Part shown: positions 57,122-64,000 of the stretch, piece after piece
Position numbering within the stretch: the first letter of the stretch is position 1
Layout: every line of letters starts with the position of its first letter
Assembly: GCF_014284155.1 (NCBI RefSeq)
Contig: NZ_JACOFZ010000001.1
Coordinates: 620,001-684,000 of the forward strand
Length of the DNA stretch: 64,000 bases
Source: Affinundibacterium nitidum
GTDB lineage: Bacteria > Pseudomonadota > Gammaproteobacteria > Burkholderiales > Burkholderiaceae_D
Reading direction: 5' to 3'
The notes under the pieces: generated by a model
The model's input: the letters and a program-made list of their open reading frames with translations, nothing else
What the model was told of the DNA's origin: nothing
Database searches by the model: none
Made by a program: the position numbers and the translations under genes

Positions 57122-58141
57122 TTACTTCAGGAGCTTTATCTGTTCTTCTGCGTCGGCACGCGTCTTTGTGCCCAAGGCTGGAGTAAAAGCTAGTGCTTTT
57201 TCAAAGAATGATATGGCTTTCGTTTTATCTCCCAAAGCTTGCCAGGTTTTTCCGAGGCGATAGTAGGCAGCGCCAGTCGCATCAATGCTCAAGGATTTTT
57301 CTAAATGGGGCAGCGCATCTTTCGCCTTTCCTTGTTCTTGCAAAGACCTACCAAGTCCAAGATGTGCAGCTGAAGATTCAGGGAAGCGTTGAACAATGTC
57401 ACGGAACATCTTTTCTGCATCAAGAAATTTCTTATCTTTAACAAGAGTCTGCGCAATCTCGATCGCGATATCGTTCTGCAGCTGCGCAATGACAGGATTG
57501 CCGGCACTATTTACCGCAAGAACTCCACTTTTCGCTTTCTCCAGTTTCTCATCTTTGAGATCAAACTTGGCCTGCAACAAACTCGCTACTGCTGCGCTCA
57601 CCTTTTGCGTTTCTGCAATCACCTCTTTCGCTTTCGAATTACTGCCACCCATGAAGCCAGGCACTTCCAAATAAAAGGTCATCAAGGAGTTAACTGCACT
57701 GAAATTCTTCGGATCTAATTCAATGGCTTTCTTAAAAGCGTCGCGTATCTTTCCTAGTGATCCGATACCCGACATGACGCCGCCTTTTTCGGCTTTGATA
57801 CCGAGCACGTTGCCAAGTGCTTCATGGCATTCAGAATTCTTTGGGTTGTTTGTAATGCACTGCTCTGCCAGCTTAATACCCTCGTCGAGCCGAGCCAATT
57901 TAGCTTCAATCAAAATCAAGTCGACTTTAGCAACTAAGGCATCCGCATTATTGGCATCGGATGCGAGCTTTACACCGACGGCGCGTTCCACCTCAGCATA
58001 TTTTTTTGCTTTAATCAGCGCACTATATTCGTGGGCCTGTGCTGACTGCATTCCTAACAACGAAGTCAGTAATGTCGTGACGAAGAGCGAAGTCTTGAGG
58101 CCGCGGGGAACATTAAATTCTTGAAGGGATATGTTTGTCAT
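57122..58141 (-). CDS. Secreted TPR-repeat protein
   Basis: 339 residues from ATG 58141, which sits seven bases after AAGGA; another ATG two codons upstream is in frame. A signal peptide (SLFVTTLLTSLLGMQSAQA) is followed by TPR-like helices throughout (LAEQCITNNPKNSECHEALGNVLG; SAAHLGLGRSLQEQGKAKDALPHLE, shown by key parts). It probably acts as an envelope scaffold. It is preceded by a 477-bp intergenic region containing inverted repeats, and the downstream two genes read in the same direction. Confidence 0.8.
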   Translation of the reverse strand: MTNISLQEFNVPRGLKTSLFVTTLLTSLLGMQSAQAHEYSALIKAKKYAEVERAVGVKLASDANNADALVAKVDLILIEAKLARLDEGIKLAEQCITNNPKNSECHEALGNVLGIKAEKGGVMSGIGSLGKIRDAFKKAIELDPKNFSAVNSLMTFYLEVPGFMGGSNSKAKEVIAETQKVSAAVASLLQAKFDLKDEKLEKAKSGVLAVNSAGNPVIAQLQNDIAIEIAQTLVKDKKFLDAEKMFRDIVQRFPESSAAHLGLGRSLQEQGKAKDALPHLEKSLSIDATGAAYYRLGKTWQALGDKTKAISFFEKALAFTPALGTKTRADAEEQIKLLK

Positions 58142-58618
58142 AGTCATTTCCTTAATTGATGAGTGGGTGTAGCCTGAAAAAAATCAGTTCAAACTACAAT
58201 CGAAAAGGAAGTATCCGCCGTCGGCCACTCTGCTTCTATGAATAAGCGACCAGTTACGGTCTGATAACCGTGAGTGGCGGTAGACGATTGCTGAGTTACA
58301 TTCAAAAATTGAATTCAGAGATCGAAGATGTAAGGAAATTTAGACCTGACCTTCCTTCCTGTTTAGCAGCGCACAAACCGAGAAAGAACAGCCTGAGAAG
58401 CACATTCGCACAAAGAATGGCAGCTTAAGAATTTGCCTTAAAAAAAGAAACTAATATGCAGCGTTCAACTCGGAAACAAGGATATAACCTAGAGCTAGGG
58501 CTCTATCACGCATGAAGTTTTGCGGGTAGGACGCGAATGAGAATTTTCGCGCAGAGATGTAGTAACAACCGAGATAAAAAAACAATCTTGGATTGCGTAA
58601 TGCCAGTTTAACGTCGGC
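58142..58618 (-). other. Intergenic region with inverted repeats upstream of the TPR gene
   Basis: About 477 bp without a convincing gene. It holds a strong inverted repeat, CGTC and GCCACTC (58219-58230) matching GAGTGGC and GACG (58272-58286), with an inner ACGGT/ACCGT hairpin at 58256-58271. A second short hairpin, TAGAGC/GCTCTA, is at 58490-58505. The first lies about 80-145 bases upstream of the TPR start and could be a regulator site or RNA structure; neither has a T-tract. Confidence 0.4.
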
Positions 58619-59404
58619 CTACATCTGCTTGAAGTGATGTAAATAGCTGCGACTTACAGGCAACTTATCCTCACGCCCTTTCATAAAGACAGTGGCAGTC
58701 TCATTTTCTCCCCGAATGACATGACTTACCATATTGATGTTGACGACCACTGAGCGATGTATTTGGATAAAGTCCGAGGCATCGAGTTGATCTAACAACT
58801 CCTTCAGAGAACTTCGAATTAGAGCCTCGGCAGCTTTGCCATCATCACCGCGCCATGCGATTAAAGTGTACTTTTCGTCCGACCGCAAAAAATCAATACT
58901 GGCAACAGGGATCATACGTAAGGATTGCCCTACCATGGCTTTTATCCACCGCAAGGGTTCTGCTGCAGCTTTCTTTTGCATTCGAGCTTCCAGCTTATCC
59001 AGCAAGGAATCGATGTCTGGTGCTTCTTGAGATGTACCAATACGTTCGCGTACCCGTGCAACTGTATCAGCAAGGCGAGCAGGATCCACTGGTTTCACCA
59101 AATAATCCAAGGCACCTTGGGTAAACGCTTCGACTGCATATTCGCTATAGGCGGTAACGAAAACCAAATGGACACCTCGTCCTATCTGGCGTGCTGCTTC
59201 TATGCCAGTCATTCCTGGCATATGTACATCGAGAAAACACACCGTTGGTTTGAATTTTTGGTATTGTTCAACGGCTTCGCGCCCATTTCGTGCCTCGGCA
59301 ACGATCTCTAATTCTGGCCAAACTTGAGTAAGCATGCGTGTTAATGAACTGCGCAGTAGTGGTTCATCGTCGGCGATCAATGCGCTTGGGCGGGTTGAGC
59401 TCAT
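58619..59404 (-). CDS. LytTR-type response regulator
   Basis: 261 residues. An intact receiver (ADDEPLLRSSL; phospho-acceptor Asp in VCFLDVHMPGMTG; Lys in YLVKPVD) and a C-terminal LytTR DNA-binding domain (IDFLRSDEKYTLI; IQIHRSVVVNINMV). It pairs with the sensor 9 bp upstream. The regulated gene is not shown; the TPR gene downstream on the same strand is an untested candidate. Confidence 0.92.
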   Translation of the reverse strand: MSSTRPSALIADDEPLLRSSLTRMLTQVWPELEIVAEARNGREAVEQYQKFKPTVCFLDVHMPGMTGIEAARQIGRGVHLVFVTAYSEYAVEAFTQGALDYLVKPVDPARLADTVARVRERIGTSQEAPDIDSLLDKLEARMQKKAAAEPLRWIKAMVGQSLRMIPVASIDFLRSDEKYTLIAWRGDDGKAAEALIRSSLKELLDQLDASDFIQIHRSVVVNINMVSHVIRGENETATVFMKGREDKLPVSRSYLHHFKQM

Positions 59405-59413
59405 CTTGCTCTC

Positions 59414-60517
59414 CTAAGACAAGTTAGTCGTTGAATTTTCAAATTGCACAGGCAAGTGAATCTCTGCAAGAAAACCATGTGGCTCTATCGCCGTCAAACG
59501 CAGCTGTGCTTGATCAGCAAATACCAAATGTAAGCGTTCGCGCAGATTTGCCAAGCCCGTGCCTAAACCTTTGCTACCTTGATCTCCGTTTAGACCAACA
59601 CCAGTATCGCGCACTTGGGCCAAGCAATGATCCTTTTGCATTTGTACCGTGACATCAATTCTGCCACCTTCTTCACTTGGGTCAATACCATGGCGCACTG
59701 CATTTTCTACCAAAGTGAGTAAGCTCATCGGCGGACATGTCACCCGTAGCGCTGCCTCATCTACATTGAAAGAAAACTGCAAGCGATCAGGCATACGCAT
59801 ATGCATTAACTCAAGATAGGCACGAACCAATTGTAGTTCTTGCCCCAAAGTGCTTGCCGCATTATTCAGATTGGGAACGGCAGCACGCAAATAGGCAATC
59901 AAGCTAGCCAATACACTTGACGCCTGAGATGAACCCGAGTCCACCAACTCTTTAACATTCGCCAAGGTATTGAATAAAAAATGAGGCTCCACCTGCGCTT
60001 GCAATAAACGCAAGCGTGAATCGAGGGCGTCACGCGCTAACTCGCTACGCTCCAATTCAAACGCTAGTGCCTGTCGCTGGGCCTGCCCATTAATATGGCG
60101 ATATAGCGCAGACATCGCAATCCATGGTGAAAATAATAGCCCTGCACCGATCATTTGGCCACACCCATCCAGTTTTGTCTGCACGGTGTACCAAGGTACA
60201 GGGTCTGCTATCGTTGTCAGGCTATAGGCCAGCGCGGCAGCAAAAGGAACAACGATAGCCACTGCCGCCACTTGAAGGACCCAGCGTGCTAACCAACGCG
60301 GCAGGCGTTTCGGCCAACGTTCAACAAGCCCAAACGCCGTCAATTGGATCATACCAATCAAAGCTAAACGAACAAAAATCGTAATCCACCAAGATGCCCA
60401 AGTGAACTTCATCATGATACTTAGAATGAAGGCCACAGCTAACACTACTTTGATACGCTGCCAGTTGTACATAGGAGGTGGTGTCGACAATACATTTGAG
60501 AATTCTTTGCTATCCAT
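59414..60517 (-). CDS. LytS/YehU-type membrane sensor histidine kinase
   Basis: 367 residues. Four membrane helices in the first 160 residues, then the His_kinase (PF06580-type) domain with the phospho-acceptor His in EPHFLFNTLANV and an HATPase region (LVENAVRHGIDPSEEGG; GLGTGLANLRERL). The N-terminal membrane part has no recognised sensor domain. It forms an operon with the LytTR regulator. Confidence 0.92.
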   Translation of the reverse strand: MDSKEFSNVLSTPPPMYNWQRIKVVLAVAFILSIMMKFTWASWWITIFVRLALIGMIQLTAFGLVERWPKRLPRWLARWVLQVAAVAIVVPFAAALAYSLTTIADPVPWYTVQTKLDGCGQMIGAGLLFSPWIAMSALYRHINGQAQRQALAFELERSELARDALDSRLRLLQAQVEPHFLFNTLANVKELVDSGSSQASSVLASLIAYLRAAVPNLNNAASTLGQELQLVRAYLELMHMRMPDRLQFSFNVDEAALRVTCPPMSLLTLVENAVRHGIDPSEEGGRIDVTVQMQKDHCLAQVRDTGVGLNGDQGSKGLGTGLANLRERLHLVFADQAQLRLTAIEPHGFLAEIHLPVQFENSTTNLS

Positions 60518-60711
60518 GCTGAAAACCTGTACGAAAGATGAAAATTGGAAGCCTGATTTAGCTTAATTATCTGGATTTAGTGCAAACGAAACATAAGTGA
60601 AGTTTAACCTGCGACGATCGCTTCGCCTACTTCACGTCGACGGTTGACGCTTGGCGATAGATGAATGACGCTATTGCGTGACCAGCAACGACACCTGCGA
60701 CAAAACCGAGT

Positions 60712-60744
60712 GTAGAAAAAAAAAGCCGGAACTTAGTTCCGGCT
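60712..60744 (-). terminator. Terminator after the merR-like gene
   Basis: A 9-bp perfect stem (AGCCGGAAC / GTTCCGGCT) with a three-base loop, followed on the minus strand by a long T-run (complement of 60716-60724). It ends the ihfA-merR transcript. Confidence 0.9.
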
Positions 60745-60748
60745 CTTC

Positions 60749-61123
60749 TCATAATTTTAGTAAGCTAAGTAGTGCTTGTAACTCTGATCGAATTTGTCCC
60801 AAGCTCAGTGGATCATTATTCGTCTGCTCTACTTTCACTTCTTCATGTGTCGCCTGATTATTGAGTTTATTGCGCGCACCGTTGATCGTAAAACCCTGAT
60901 CATAAAGAAGTTCACGAATACGGCGAATCAATAACACTTCATGGTGTTGATAATAGCGACGGTTACCGCGGCGTTTAACCGGTTTTAGCTGGGCAAACTC
61001 TTGCTCCCAATAGCGCAATACATGCGGTTTTACACCGCATAAATCACTCACCTCACCAATCGTAAAATACCGTTTGGCGGGAATCGGCGGCAGCACGAAA
61101 TTTTCCATGGCGGCGTCACTCAT
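60749..61123 (-). CDS. MerR-family transcriptional regulator
   Basis: 124 residues. MerR HTH: YFTIGEVSDLCGVKPHVLRYWEQEF and the KRRGNRRYYQ wing. The rest (NGARNKLNNQ onward) is short with no effector domain. It follows ihfA by eight bases, an arrangement widely conserved in proteobacteria although the regulated genes are not defined. Confidence 0.9.
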   Translation of the reverse strand: MSDAAMENFVLPPIPAKRYFTIGEVSDLCGVKPHVLRYWEQEFAQLKPVKRRGNRRYYQHHEVLLIRRIRELLYDQGFTINGARNKLNNQATHEEVKVEQTNNDPLSLGQIRSELQALLSLLKL

Positions 61124-61131
61124 ATCGACAA

Positions 61132-61557
61132 TTAGGCTGCGTTAGCCACGTTAAATTGAGCTGGCGTATGAAGATCTTCAACCATACCCTTGAGCTTTTG
61201 ACTGGCATGAAAAGTCACAACGCGACGCGCTGTAATCGGAATCTCTTCGCCCGTTTTCGGATTGCGACCTGGTCGTTGTGGCTTGTCGCGCAGCTGGAAA
61301 TTTCCAAAACCGGACAACTTCACTTCGGCACCACGCTCTAAGGCATCACGAATCTCACCGAAAAAAGTTTCGACCATATCTTTCGCTTCGCGTTTATTCA
61401 AACCTACTTGCTCAAACAGAAGTTCAGCGAGCTCGGCTTTAGTCAAGGTCGGCAAATCTTTCTCTGCCTTCGAACGCGCTTGCGCTTCACGCATCGCACG
61501 TTTCAAATCTTCGTCCAGCAAAGTTTGAAGATCTGCAGGATTTACTTCATTCATCAT
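61132..61557 (-). CDS. ihfA: Integration host factor alpha subunit
   Basis: 141 residues: about 99 residues of the HU/IHF core ([61 protein letters not shown], shown in key parts), with an N-terminal extension of about 35 residues ([23 protein letters not shown]) and a short tail beyond the enterobacterial length. IHF bends DNA at specific sites. A second ATG (MNEVN) is one codon later. It is preceded by the pheT terminator. Confidence 0.95.
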   Translation of the reverse strand: MMNEVNPADLQTLLDEDLKRAMREAQARSKAEKDLPTLTKAELAELLFEQVGLNKREAKDMVETFFGEIRDALERGAEVKLSGFGNFQLRDKPQRPGRNPKTGEEIPITARRVVTFHASQKLKGMVEDLHTPAQFNVANAA

Positions 61558-61624
61558 TGTGAACCCATCTCTGTATCTATTTTTCTTGTATGTGCTGCAC
61601 TACAGAAAATCACATCTAATTAGC

Positions 61625-61682
61625 GCTCAAAAAACACTTTGACGCTCTACCCTGCCTTGTATTCTGGCATTGAGAGCGTCAA
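61625..61682 (-). terminator. Rho-independent terminator between pheT and ihfA
   Basis: A 10-bp perfect inverted repeat (TTGACGCTCT 61639-61648 / AGAGCGTCAA 61673-61682) around a 24-base loop that can fold further. On the minus strand it is followed by GTGTTTTTTG, a U-tract. It would end the pheT transcript or act as a partial terminator before ihfA. Note that it lies upstream of ihfA coding only if read from pheT toward ihfA in reverse; both are on the minus strand and pheT is upstream. Confidence 0.7.
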
Positions 61683-61734
61683 GCTTTATACGAATATCTA
61701 AATAAAAACCTTAAATAAAAACTTTATTTAATAT

Positions 61735-64000
61735 TTAACGTAGTCTTGCCGAAACAGCAGCAGCTGCAGCGTTGACCAAAGCGGTCATTGCTTGCTCAAC
61801 TGTTTCATCTTGTAAGGTATTCTGAGTATCTTGCAAGCTAAAGCGGAATGCAAGACTTTTCTCATCATTTTCCAAACCTTTGCCACGATATTCATCAAAT
61901 AAAACAAGGTCTTGCACGATTTTACAAGAATCTGCTTTCTTTATTTCCGCGTGGAAAACATCTACCAAACTCTGTACGCTTACGGACTGCTTGACCACCA
62001 AAGCTAAATCACGGGTCACCGCTTGGAATTTCGAAATTTCGCGGTGACTTGGCAAACTCACGGCTTGCAAAGCATCGGCAGCAACTTCGAACACGATTGG
62101 TGCTAAAGGCAAATCGTATTTCTGTTGTAAGCGCGGGTGCAGTTCACCGATCAAACCGATTACATTGCCATCACATTCGACTGTTGCAGCACGTCCTGGA
62201 TGCAGTGCAGGATGATCAATCTTGTTAAAGCGTAAAACCTTCGGTGCAAACAGATTTTCTAAATCAGCCTTCACGTCGAAGAAGTCGACATTGCGTGTTG
62301 GCATACCCCACTGCTCTTCCGCAACAGGACCGTAAGCGAGTGCAGCCAAACGTTTAGGTTGAGCGTAGCCCGAAACGCTCAAAGGGCCATCTTGTACTTT
62401 TTCATCACGCAAATAGACCGCAGCCAATTCAAAAATACGAACGCGATTAATTTTACGATTCAGGTTATAACGCGCATTGGCAACCAAGCTTGCGATCAAA
62501 CTTGTACGCATCACACTCATTTGACTGGCAATTGGGTTTTGCAACTTAATTGGTTGGTCGTTGTTGCAGAAGTCTTTTTCCCAGGCTTCTTCGACGAAGC
62601 TATAGTTGACGACCTCTTGGTAATCCATATCCGCGATTTGACGGCGCAAGGTGAATGCCGAACGCGTATTCTCTGGCGCGATCAACATCGCATTTGGTGC
62701 AACCGGCGGCAAGGAAGGAATGTTTTCAAAACCAAACACGCGCACAACTTCCTCGATCAAATCTTCTTCGATCTCGATATCGAAGCGATATGAAGGTGGA
62801 GTCACAGAAAACAAGCCTGGTTCTTGCGTGAACTGCAAACCAAGACGGGCAAAGATATCCGCGATCTGAGCATCAGTGAAAGGCACACCAATTACTTTAT
62901 TGGCGCGCTCGGTGCGCATTTTCACCGGTAAGCGTTGTGGCAGATTCACGATATGATCGTCGATCGGGCCAACCTTCACGTGCTCTGGGCCACCACAAAT
63001 TTCAACGATCAAAGCAGTAATGCGCTCAACATGCTCAACCACAGAGGCGAAATCCACGCCACGCTCGTAGCGATGCGCTGCATCAGTAGAGAAATTATAT
63101 TTGCGTGCGCGGCCTTGGATCGCCTGTGGCCACCAGAACGCCGATTCCAAATAAATGTTTTCAGTATCGAGTGTGACGGCTGTGGAATCACCGCCCATGA
63201 TGCCAGCGAGCGATTCGATCTCTTTTTGATCTGCAATCACGCCAACCCATTCATCAACTTCGATGGTGTTGCCGTTTAAGAGTTTTAAGCTTTCGCCTTT
63301 TTTACCCCAACGCACATCCAATCCACCGTGAATTTTTTCGAGATCAAATACGTGGCTTGGACGGCCCATTTCCAACATCACATAGTTAGAAATATCAACC
63401 AATGCGGAAATCGAACGTTGGCCACTGCGCTCTAGACGTTGTTTCATCCAATCAGGTGTCGGTGCTTTCGCATTCACGCCGCGAATCACACGTCCAACAA
63501 AGCGACCACACAGATCAGGCGCACTAATTTTGACTGGCAATTTTTCAGTCAGCGCCACTGGCACCACGTGCGCTTCAGGGAGACTCAATGGTGTACCGGT
63601 CAGAGCGGAAACTTCACGCGCCACACCTAACACAGAGAGGCAGTCTGCCTTATTTGGCGTCAGCTTAATCGTGAATTTCAAGTCGTTGAGTTGATAATAA
63701 TCACGGAAGTTTTGACCAACGGGTGCATCTGCAGGCAAGTCCATCAAACCGCCATGATCTTCAGATAATTTCAACTCACGTGCGGAACACAACATACCTT
63801 GTGATTCAACACCACGCAGTTTACCGACTTTAATCAAGAACGGTTTACCGTCTGCACCTGGGGGCAACACAGCGCCTGCCATCGCACATGGTACTTTCAT
63901 CCCTACTCGTACGTTGGGGGCACCACAAACGATATTCAACAAGGTACCAGTACCCACATCTACTTGGCAGACATTCAAACGATCTGCGTCTGGATGTTTC
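61735..64000 (-). CDS. pheT: Phenylalanyl-tRNA synthetase beta subunit, 5' end outside window
   Basis: About 755 residues of a protein of roughly 800; the frame is open to the window edge and the start codon lies beyond 64000. The visible N-terminal part is the tRNA-binding (EMAP-like) region ([18 protein letters not shown]), followed by B3/B4, B5 and the core (RIRLEA-like [16 protein letters not shown]), and a C-terminal FDX-ACB anticodon-binding domain ([16 protein letters not shown]). It forms the alpha2-beta2 enzyme that charges tRNA-Phe. A terminator hairpin lies downstream, before ihfA. Confidence 0.96.
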   Translation of the reverse strand, partial: KHPDADRLNVCQVDVGTGTLLNIVCGAPNVRVGMKVPCAMAGAVLPPGADGKPFLIKVGKLRGVESQGMLCSARELKLSEDHGGLMDLPADAPVGQNFRDYYQLNDLKFTIKLTPNKADCLSVLGVAREVSALTGTPLSLPEAHVVPVALTEKLPVKISAPDLCGRFVGRVIRGVNAKAPTPDWMKQRLERSGQRSISALVDISNYVMLEMGRPSHVFDLEKIHGGLDVRWGKKGESLKLLNGNTIEVDEWVGVIADQKEIESLAGIMGGDSTAVTLDTENIYLESAFWWPQAIQGRARKYNFSTDAAHRYERGVDFASVVEHVERITALIVEICGGPEHVKVGPIDDHIVNLPQRLPVKMRTERANKVIGVPFTDAQIADIFARLGLQFTQEPGLFSVTPPSYRFDIEIEEDLIEEVVRVFGFENIPSLPPVAPNAMLIAPENTRSAFTLRRQIADMDYQEVVNYSFVEEAWEKDFCNNDQPIKLQNPIASQMSVMRTSLIASLVANARYNLNRKINRVRIFELAAVYLRDEKVQDGPLSVSGYAQPKRLAALAYGPVAEEQWGMPTRNVDFFDVKADLENLFAPKVLRFNKIDHPALHPGRAATVECDGNVIGLIGELHPRLQQKYDLPLAPIVFEVAADALQAVSLPSHREISKFQAVTRDLALVVKQSVSVQSLVDVFHAEIKKADSCKIVQDLVLFDEYRGKGLENDEKSLAFRFSLQDTQNTLQDETVEQAMTALVNAAAAAVSARLR

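Noticed and set aside
58490-58505. TAGAGC/GCTCTA hairpin in the gap before the LytTR gene end
   Set aside because: Six base pairs with a tetraloop and no T-tract; noted within the intergenic entry but not strong enough as a terminator.

Overview
The window looks like the chromosome of a motile betaproteobacterium of the Burkholderiales, probably Oxalobacteraceae and Undibacterium-like. This is inferred from family-level protein resemblance and gene order (hemW-rdgB-rph next to a PP2C phosphatase and a Ser/Thr kinase; yicC, gmk-rpoZ-spoT with convergent greB; pheT-ihfA-merR; a compact fli cluster with a stand-alone FlhB C-terminal protein). Base composition looks moderate and was not computed. 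No insertion sequence, phage gene, CRISPR array or rRNA was seen. One tRNA gene is present.

Layout. 1-2.7 kb: 3' part of an intracellular polyhydroxybutyrate depolymerase, a NlpC/P60 peptidase, a patatin-like lipoprotein and tRNA-Ser(TGA). 2.8-6.0 kb: a translationally coupled pair of signalling genes (PAS-GGDEF-EAL and an HDOD protein). 6.2-10.9 kb: hemW, rdgB, rph, PP2C phosphatase and Ser/Thr kinase. 11-15.8 kb: yicC, gmk, rpoZ, a bifunctional (p)ppGpp enzyme, and greB convergent. 16-18.4 kb: a LuxR-type response regulator whose receiver has Glu in place of the phospho-acceptor Asp, followed by a diguanylate cyclase.

18.5-28.0 kb: a tight nine-gene minus-strand operon that reads away from the flagellin gene. 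It encodes an OGT-like (GT41) TPR glycosyltransferase, a sugar aminotransferase, a WbqC-family protein, two methyltransferases, a NeuD/PglD-type acyltransferase, a glycosidase-like beta-propeller protein and two PhyH-type dioxygenases. I read this as an uncharacterised pathway that makes and attaches a decorated amino-sugar to flagellin. It is the most interesting region of the window.

28.2-47.9 kb: flagellar genes. First come fliC (with FlgIN-like repeats in its Ser/Thr-rich centre and two candidate sigma-28 promoters), flaG, fliD (with a strong sigma-28 promoter match), fliS, fliT, a second FliK-like gene, a FlhB C-terminal homologue and the c-di-GMP brake ycgR. Then come fliE (opposite strand), fliFGHIJK and fliLMNOPQR, covering MS ring, C ring, export ATPase complex and export gate. 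The c-di-GMP enzymes in the first third of the window and YcgR give a plausible motility-control link.

47.9-64 kb: nnrD/nnrE repair enzyme; a sensor kinase/response regulator pair divergent from an SPFH protein and an SH3-like secreted protein; a membrane-anchored PHB-depolymerase-family esterase, a small membrane protein and a TPR protein; a 0.47-kb gap with inverted repeats; a LytTR-type two-component system; a MerR-type regulator, ihfA and the 3' part of pheT. A clear terminator hairpin lies between pheT and ihfA.
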